Assembly (NCBI GenBank): GCA_026874595.1
Contig: CM049307.1
Span: forward strand, 59,030,870-59,094,869
Direction of reading: 5' to 3'
Source of the DNA: Sipunculus nudus
Lineage: Eukaryota > Annelida > Sipuncula > Golfingiida > Sipunculidae
Length of the DNA: 64,000 nt
Positions 34,989-64,000 of the stretch are shown here, piece by piece. How positions within the stretch are numbered: the first letter of the stretch is position 1; each line of letters starts with the position of its first letter. Below the pieces are notes generated by a model. It was not told the origin of the DNA. It saw only the letters and a program-made list of their open reading frames with translations, and ran no database searches. Position numbers and translations under genes: made by a program.

Positions 34989-37197
34989 GACCTAGGAATC
35001 CAAAATTTGGCATAATGTTAGATGTCCCCAAGATCTCCTACCAAGCCGAAAACTGGGTCTTTGCAACTTCGTTCCTTTGAGAAATTAAGGAAAAACCTCA
35101 ATTTTTTATTTAAAACCTATTTTCACACTTCAGGACTGCCTAATATCAAAACCACTTATCTGTTTTTCCTCATATTTACCATTAATATTCCTCTATATAG
35201 TTCCTATATACATGCCAGAAATTATGTCTGTATTATTTAATTTAAAAAAGTTATGGGCCCAAACATGATGCATTTTGTAAAAAATCAGGAAAGATATTTG
35301 ATCACTTAACACAAAAAACGTTAAAGCAATGGACCTTTTTTCCAGTAATATAATTTTAATTAATCAAAATTAAATTGTATACCCAAAATTAGATGAAAAT
35401 CTTTTAAATTTTTTAAAATATTAATAAAAATAAAAAATTGGTACCTTAAATTTTGCCCAACTTTTTTTTAACTGTAAGTACTGTGGATTTAATTTTCACA
35501 GCATGTTTTTGTTAGCATTTCAACTGTTAACACCAAAATTTGAAACCAGTTGATCAAAAACTGTAGATTTTAATCAAGTTTTCAAGCACCATGTAACATA
35601 TTGTTTACATCAAGCTAGTGTTATGCAGTTTGCAAGAGCTCAGCTCCCCAGCTTCAGCTCTAAGTTCCTTAAATTCGGCATACAGTTAGATGTCTCCAAA
35701 ATCCCCTGCCATGCCAAGAATTTGGTCACTAGGACTTAATACCTTTGAGATATTAATGAAAAACTTCATTTTTCCATTAAAAACCCATTGTTACACTTCA
35801 AGACTGCCTAATATCAAAACCACTGATCTGACTTTTATCATAAATAATATACATATTTTTCATTCTCTATGCACATGCCAGAATGATGTCAGTATTGCGT
35901 AATTGTTTTAAGTTATGGGCCCAAACATAATCCCCTTTTAAAAAAATCAAGAAATATATTTACTCCCTTAACAAGGGCATTGCTGAAGCTAGAGATTTTT
36001 TTGTCAGGGATGTAACATTATTTAATCAAGATTCAATTGAATAACCAAAATTAGTTCTGAATTTTTCAAATTTTATAAGTTATTAGAATTAATATAAAAT
36101 TAGTACCTTAAATTTTGCCCAACTGTGACCATGGCACGTTTGTTTCCCGTGAGCACTGTTGATATAATTTTCATATCATGCACACATAAGGATTTCAGCT
36201 TTTTAGTTTAGAAAGCTGAAAGAAATTGGCCAAATATTGTAGCTTTTATTAATGTTTTTTTTGAGACCCTGTCAGACTTTGGCTCTCTCCAGCCCCTCTT
36301 GAGTCACCACTTTGTTGACCTTGTTGACCTTTCATCAAATTATGCACGCTTGAGACGAGAATCCAGGCAGCTTATGGCCAGCCACAGTTGATCCAGGTGT
36401 CCAACCCAACTCATCTAGTAGTTTTAACCAACAACATAACAATAAACAATAAATTAATAAATTTTTATTGGTTTTTAATAACAAATTAAAGAAAAATAGA
36501 AAAGGAATTTGTTAGTTTATAATAACAGGAAATTAACTTGCAGTTACTGATGATATAAGAATCTTGTATCGATGGGTAGAATGTCACATATTCCAAATAA
36601 CACCATGCAGTCACCTATGGCATTTTTCAGTTCAATTTTAATGATAAAGAAGTAAATCATATTATTCATTACTAATCATTAGGGATTATATGAAGGAAAT
36701 TAATGATAGACAAAGATGCAGTTGATAATATTAATCTAGATTCCTACTGTGTCTAGTGTGTACATTGATGTGAAATTAGTCCAAAATGAATTTTTTACAG
36801 TTATTTTTTAATATAAATAAAGGCCATAAAACCAGGTACTTATGATCATTATTTAAATGTGTGAATTTTGTATATTCTGGATTCTCAACATCTTTGTTTG
36901 GTGAAAACTGAATAAATACCAGACATGGTGCGAATACTTTGTAATTGTATTTAAATACGAATATGATTATGTACACCATTATAAAATTTCTTGCATAAAG
37001 AATGGGAATTCAGGTAAAAATGAAAGTATATGAATACTCGTGCAAATACTTTTAAAATGTATTCATGAATGCATTCATGAATATATTCTTTAATATTATT
37101 TTAATAATCATATCAGTTATATTTCATTTTAAAAAATCATATGATTCTCTTATTATTTTTAATAAAAATTATATTTGGGACAATATTTGTAATTTTT
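34989..37197 (+). repeat. large dimeric repeat, copy B (tandem with copy C)
   Basis: From GACCTAGGAATCC (34989) to GACAATATTTGTAATTTTT (37197) it aligns with copy C at an offset of 2329-2336 bp with few differences, so B and C form a recent tandem duplication. It contains both half-units plus a ~950-bp tail (TCAGACTTTGGCTCTCTCCA onward) that copy A lacks. The AGCTCAGCTGA head is missing from B. Confidence 0.85.
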
Positions 37198-40100
37198 AGC
37201 TCAGCTGACTATAAGTCATCTGAGCTATAGTCGTGGTCCATTGTCCGTCGTCCGTCCGTCTGTCCGTCCGTCCGTCCGTCCGTCCGTCCGTAGATGTGGC
37301 ACGTTTTGAAACCGTAAGACCTAGGAATCCAAAATTCAGCATAATGTTAGATGTCCCCAAGATCTCCTACCAAGCCGAAAACTGGGTCTTTGCGACTTCA
37401 TTCCTTTGAGAAATTAAGGAAAAACCTCAATTTTTTATTAAAAACCTATATTCACACTTCAGGACTGCCTAATATCAAAACCACTCATCTGTTTTTCCTC
37501 ATATTTCCTATAAATAATCCTCTATATAATTCCTATGTACATGCCAGAAATTAGGTCTGTATTATATAATTTAAAAAAGTTATGGGCCCAAACATAATGC
37601 ATTTTGTAAATAATCAGGAAAGAAATTTTATCACTTAACACAAAACTTGTTAAAGCTAAGCACTTTTTTTCCAGTAATATTACTTTTATTAATCAAAATT
37701 AAATTGTATACCCAAAATTAGATCAAAATCTTTTAAATTTTTTAAAATATTAGCAAAAATAAAAAATTGGTACCTTAAATTTTGCCCAACTTTGACCATG
37801 GCACGTTTTTTTGCTGTAACTGCTGTGGATTTAATTTTCACAGCATGTTTTTGTTAGCATTTCAACTGTTAACACAAAAAATTTGAAACCAGTTGATCAA
37901 AAACTGTAAATTTTATTCAAGTTTTCAAGCACCATGTCACATATTGCTAGTGTTATGCAGTTTGCTAGAGCTCAGCTCCCGAGCTTCAGCTCTAAGTTCC
38001 TTAAATTTGGCATACAGTTAGATTTCTCAAAAAATCCCATACCATGCCAAGAATTTGGTCACTAGGACTTAATTCCTTCGAGATATCAATGAAAAACCTC
38101 ATCTTTCCATTAAAAACCCATTGTTACACTTTAAGACTGCCTAATATCAAAACCACGGATCTGACTTTAATCATAAATAATATACATATTTTTCTATACA
38201 TTCGCTATGCACATGCCAGAATGATGTCAGTATTGCATAATTGTTTTAAGTTATGGGCCCAAACATAATGCACTATGTAAAAAATCAAGAAATATATTTA
38301 CTCCCTTAACAAGGGCATTGCTGAAGCTAGAGATATTTTTGTCAGGGATGTAACATTATTTAATCAAGATTCAATTGAATACCCAAAATTAGTTCTGAAT
38401 TTTTCATATTTTATAAGTTATTAGTATAAATATAAAATTAGTACCTTAAATTTTGCCCAACTGTGACCATGGCACGTTTGTTTCCCGTGAGCACTGTTGA
38501 TATAATTTTCATATCATGCACACATAAGGATTTCAGCTTTTTAGTTTAGAAAGCTTAAAGAAATTGGCCAAATGTTGTAGCTTTTATTAATGTTTTTTAG
38601 GAGACCCTGTCAGACTTTGGCTCTCTCCAGCCCCTCCTGAGTCACCTGTATGTTGACCTTGTTGACCTTTCATCAAAATATGCACGCTTGAGGCGAGAAT
38701 CCAGGCAGCTTATGGCCAGCCACAGTTGATCCAGGTGTCCAACCCAACTCATCTAGTAGTTTTAACCAACAACATAACAATAAACAATAAATTAATAAAT
38801 TTTTATTGGTTTTTAATAACAAATTAAAGAAAAATAGAAAAGGAATTTGTTAGTTTATAATAACAGGAAATTAACTTGCAGTTACTGATGATATAAGAAT
38901 CTTGTATCGATGGGTAGAATGTCACATATTCCAAATAACACCATGCAGTCACCTATGGCATTTTCAGTTCAATTTTAATGATAAAGAAGTAAATCATATT
39001 ATTCATTACTAATCATTAGGGATTATATGAAGGAAATTAATGATAGACAAAGATGCAGTTGATAATATTAATCTAGATTCCTACTGTGTCTAGTGTGTAC
39101 ATTGATGTGAAATAAGTCCAGAATGTATTTTTACAGTTATTTTTTAATATAAATAAAAGCCATAAAACCAGGTACTTATGATCATTATTTAAATGTGTGA
39201 ATTTTGTATATTCTGGATTCTCAACATCATTGTTTGGTGAAAACTGAATAAATACCAGACATGGTGCGAATACTTTGTAATTGTATTTAAATACGAATAT
39301 GATTATGTACTCCATTAAATTTCTTGCATAAAGAATGGGAATTCAGGTAAAAATGAAAGTATATGAATACTCGTGCAAATACTTTCAAAATGTATTCATG
39401 AATGCATTCATGAATATATTCTTTAATATTATTTTAATAATCATATCAGTTATATTTCATTTTAAAAAATCATACGATTCTCTTATTATTTTTAATAAAA
39501 ATTATATTTGGGACAATATTTGTAATTTTTTTAATAAATAGTTAAACTCTTATATTATATGTTCTGCTTATAAGTTATATGGCCAAGTCAAAATCTGTGT
39601 GACAGTAGTACTCCATTTGTTAATAAAATAAATGAAATCAGTCCTCTTCCCTGTCTCCAAAGGTACTATCAAAATCATACATAAGCTAAACAACAACAAC
39701 TCATAATACAGCTTTTAATTATTACCACACAAAACCAGCATGTGCCTCATTTCTAAATAATATTTTTTTAATCATATATAACAGCTGAGCGTCGTGACCC
39801 ATAGGTCCCTTGTTTTAATAAATAGTTAAACTCTTATATTATATGTTCTGCTTATAAGTTATATGGCCAAGTCAAAATCTGTGTGACAGTAGTACTCCAT
39901 TTGTTAATAAAATAAATGAAATCAATCCTCTTCCCTGTCTCCAAAGGTACTATCAAAATCATACATAAGCTAAACAACAACAACTCATAATACAGCTTAT
40001 ATTTATTACCACACAAAACCAGCATGTGCCTCATTTCTAAATAATATTTTTTTATCATATATAACAGCTGAGCGTCGTGACCCATAGGTCCCTTGTTTTA
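37198..40100 (+). repeat. large dimeric repeat, copy C (longest)
   Basis: It starts TAGCTCAGCTGACTATAAGT, followed by a (CCGT)n tract (37244-37291) and the two half-units, then the shared tail, and continues to AACAGCTGAGCGTCGTGACC near 40070, ending at about 40100. The CAGCTGA words at the two ends are near inverted. This looks like the most complete copy of an element family whose coding part, if it ever had one, is absent. Confidence 0.75.
39530..40098 (+). repeat. 284-bp tandem duplication
   Basis: GTTAAACTCTTATATTATAT occurs at 39541 and 39825, and the two ~284-bp units match nearly completely, down to AACAGCTGAGCGTCGTGACC at the end of each. It lies at the 3' end of repeat copy C. Confidence 0.9.
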
Positions 40101-41504
40101 AATATGTTTCATGCTTCATTTAAAACAAGAAATTTTTATCACTAAAACACACTGGCCTTATCAAACTTGTCAATAAGAAGAAGAAAAAAAAATGGGAAAA
40201 TTTATTTTTTTGTGTGTGTATAGGGAAGTGTTTATTCAATAAAGCTTCCATACCTGTCATGTTATGTCCAGTATCATATTGTACATATACCTGCTAAACA
40301 ACAGACAGGGATGTCAAGTGCACTCCCTGGCAAGGTTATCAAAACCTCTTTTCTTTGCTCACATGCTCATGTTTTGATTTATGCCAAGATCACTGTACTT
40401 ATATGCAATCTTCGTTTTATTTATTAACAAACCCAGCTAATAGAGCACTTACAAAAGACTTCCTTGATAGTGAGGTATGCATTAGATATTAATTTATTAT
40501 TGGAAAAAATTTTTTTAGACAATAGAAAACCATATTTGCACCCATCTGCCAGAGATTGTTTCTGCTCAAAGCAAACCTCTTCCTGGTTGGCCGGGACTAC
40601 TTGTCTCAGGTTTCAAACTTTAAAATACTATTGAGAGACAAATAGTGATTCATAAAGGGAAACTTGTTCAGAATAATTTATTATGGAACAGATTAAATAG
40701 CTTTCTGAGTGTAGATGATTGATTATAAATGTTACTCTACTCTGCATGATAAAAATATCATATATTGAACTCTTGTTGTAGGAATATACTATTATGTATC
40801 TTGTCTGTGTTGCAGTGCCATTTGTTGTTGTTTTTTTGTACTCTATCATTACATGTTTTTACGTATCTGTATCGCTTTGAAAAAAAAAACTTTAGAATAA
40901 AAATTTGTTAAAATTCAAGGAATTACTTTCTGTTTACTTTCATATGTGTATGCTTACATTTATCACTTATTCTGTGAAGTCCTTACCTCAAATACCCCCA
41001 ATGTTTATGTAATATACCTTGAAACAATTCTTGTCCAACATATTTGAATGGACTTAATTACCCTTTAGAAGCCCCGCTGTTTTGCAGATGCCAGATTTTT
41101 TATGCCCACAAACCCTAACCAGACTCTTGTGTGTCTTATTCTGCAATGTGTGCCATATTTGCTATGGAATATTAACCAACTTTGTTATAAAAAGGTAACT
41201 TCACATTTCCCTGAGGAGCAATAGGTTGAGACACTGGTGCCTCAGAGGCAAAAGTGGTTAACAGGGCTCGACATAAACAGTTAACCACTTGCCAGGGGCA
41301 AGTTAAAGTTCTAGAAAATGATGGTAAGGCAACCAAAAAAGGATTCCTACTTGCCCGACTGGACAAGTGGGTGCAACATTAACCTTAACACAAGGGCCTG
41401 AATCTTGACTAATCTTAAGTCAGCCACTTTCTTTTCAGGAGAAGTGAAACCATATTGTAATACTTGTGCAGATATAACCTGAAATCCAAACATAAACTTT
41501 TAGG
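40101..41504. other. non-coding stretch upstream of the SH2D4 gene
   Basis: No gene is supported. CAGGGCTCGACATAAAC near 41263, GGGGCAAGTTAAAG and CTTGCCC words, and CAAGGGCCTG near 41390 resemble a widespread inverted-repeat element with CAGGGCTCG ends. This is weak. Confidence 0.4.
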
Positions 41505-41763
41505 AATGCAAGCCTTCGCCTGAGTGGGGGGTCCTTATTGTGAGATTGTTCCGAAACCTTTTACGCATTCACTTATTTTGCCCATATTCCCAGGTTCATC
41601 CATGAACGACAACAAAAATCTTATTGTTTCTTCATTGGCTCATACCTGAATTGTATTGAAAATTTCATGAGATTCTGTTCATGATTGCTAGAGTTAAGTT
41701 AGGAATACACACACACACACACACATGAACTCAGATGGATGCATACCCTCTTGGAAGAGGCAA
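41505..41763. repeat. dispersed short repeat (GCCTC...GAGGC family), copy 3
   Basis: Starts AATGCAAGCCTTCGCCTGAG, has CCCAGGTTCATCCATGA and GAAAATTTCATGAGATTC inside, then a (CA)n run at 41708-41725 and ends GGAAGAGGCAAAA. It matches the copy at 17087 and ends 111 bases before the first coding exon of the SH2D4 gene. Confidence 0.7.
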
Positions 41764-41874
41764 AAATATAAACCAGGAATTTTTAAATTCTTGCAATTTC
41801 TTTCCAGTTATATTTGACCAGTACTTTCGGTGGTATGACCTTGACCTTTAATTGCAGTCTCATTTATTTTTTAG

Positions 41875-63667
<21,793 letters not shown>

Positions 63668-64000
63668 GTAAGAGCTGCAAAACTTTTAAATAGTACATCA
63701 GCTTATATGGTGTAAACTGTCCAAAACAGTGATTATGTGTTACAGTCACGCGGTGTGACATTGGTTTAAAATTTTTAGATGCATAATGCAATATCCACTT
63801 TCACTGGTTGGATGAATCTTGGCCCTGTGCCAGTGCCTGGTGATGAAACCCAGCAAACTACGCTTAAATAAGCAACAGTTGATATGGAGGGTATTTTGCT
63901 TGTCTCTTTATAATTTAAAACTCTGGAATCATATTTATTATATATCACAGTGTATTAATGCAAATTCCTCCACCAAATGTTGCCATATGAAGGACTATCT
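63668..64000 (+). other. start of the next SH2D4 intron
   Basis: Follows the exon 9 donor. No further exon is visible up to the window end. Confidence 0.7.

Noticed and set aside
36776-36979. Minus-strand frame repeated at 39073-39315
   Set aside because: The two match because the whole 2.33-kb segment is duplicated. Very AT-rich and no motif.
37244-37291. (CCGT)n tract as a CRISPR-like or telomere-like array
   Set aside because: It is a simple tetranucleotide run at the head of a dispersed repeat. There are no spacers, and the unit is not a telomere repeat.
41172-41366. 64-codon minus-strand frame
   Set aside because: Overlaps a sequence that looks like a dispersed inverted-repeat element (CAGGGCTCG ends). 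No supporting motif.

Overview
The window is a piece of animal nuclear genome. It is AT-rich, with genes split by introns with GT-AG splice sites, long non-coding stretches and many diverged mobile elements and simple repeats. It is most likely a marine invertebrate. A Ty3/gypsy element with integrase upstream of reverse transcriptase (Gmr1-type order, first described from deuterostomes) and frequent TAGGCCTA-type words lean towards a non-vertebrate deuterostome such as a hemichordate or echinoderm. That placement is an inference and weak. No bacterial-type operons, rRNA, CRISPR array or convincing intact tRNA gene were seen.

Layout. Positions 1-4503 hold the 3' part of a decayed LTR retrotransposon: integrase, then reverse transcriptase and RNase H, a hairpin, a polypurine tract and a 791-bp 3' LTR. 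Its integrase N-terminal region is triplicated in frame as three 291-bp tandem units (171-1045). A microsatellite-flanked palindrome follows at 4504-4766. From about 4.8 to 41.8 kb no protein gene could be supported. This stretch carries non-autonomous elements belonging to several families that recur in the window: a TTAA-flanked ~470-bp MITE, a TACTGTGG-ended ~425-bp MITE, a GGTATGGTTCTCAGG-ended ~340-bp MITE, a GAGAATTCTC foldback element, a tRNA-derived SINE, and a short family ending in GCCTCTGCC/GGCAGAGGC. At 32.8-40.1 kb there are three copies of a large dimeric repeat, two of them side by side as a ~2.33-kb tandem duplication. Two CpG-richer patches (about 5.98-6.31 and 6.64-7.09 kb) each hold a good splice donor and are possible non-coding first exons or promoters.

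The one confident host gene is on the plus strand from 41875 to beyond the window end. Nine coding exons with consistent phases give 403 residues of an SH2D4A/SH2D4B-type adaptor: a conserved N-terminal segment, a candidate PP1-docking RVxF motif, a long charged helical region, two PKA-type phosphorylation motifs, an SH3-ligand motif and an SH2 domain with its FLVR arginine. The last ~30-50 residues lie outside the window. Its introns are rich in elements. They include a 1.3-kb TA-flanked transposon with 27-bp perfect terminal inverted repeats nested in an older repeat, a ~500-bp near-palindrome, a GGTGGCGCCACC-bearing tandem repeat and four TGACGTCA sites.

No wholly new biological system is evident. 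The most notable items are the integrase-first retrotransposon with the triplicated integrase leader, the long intronic palindrome that would be transcribed as a hairpin, and the nested transposon.
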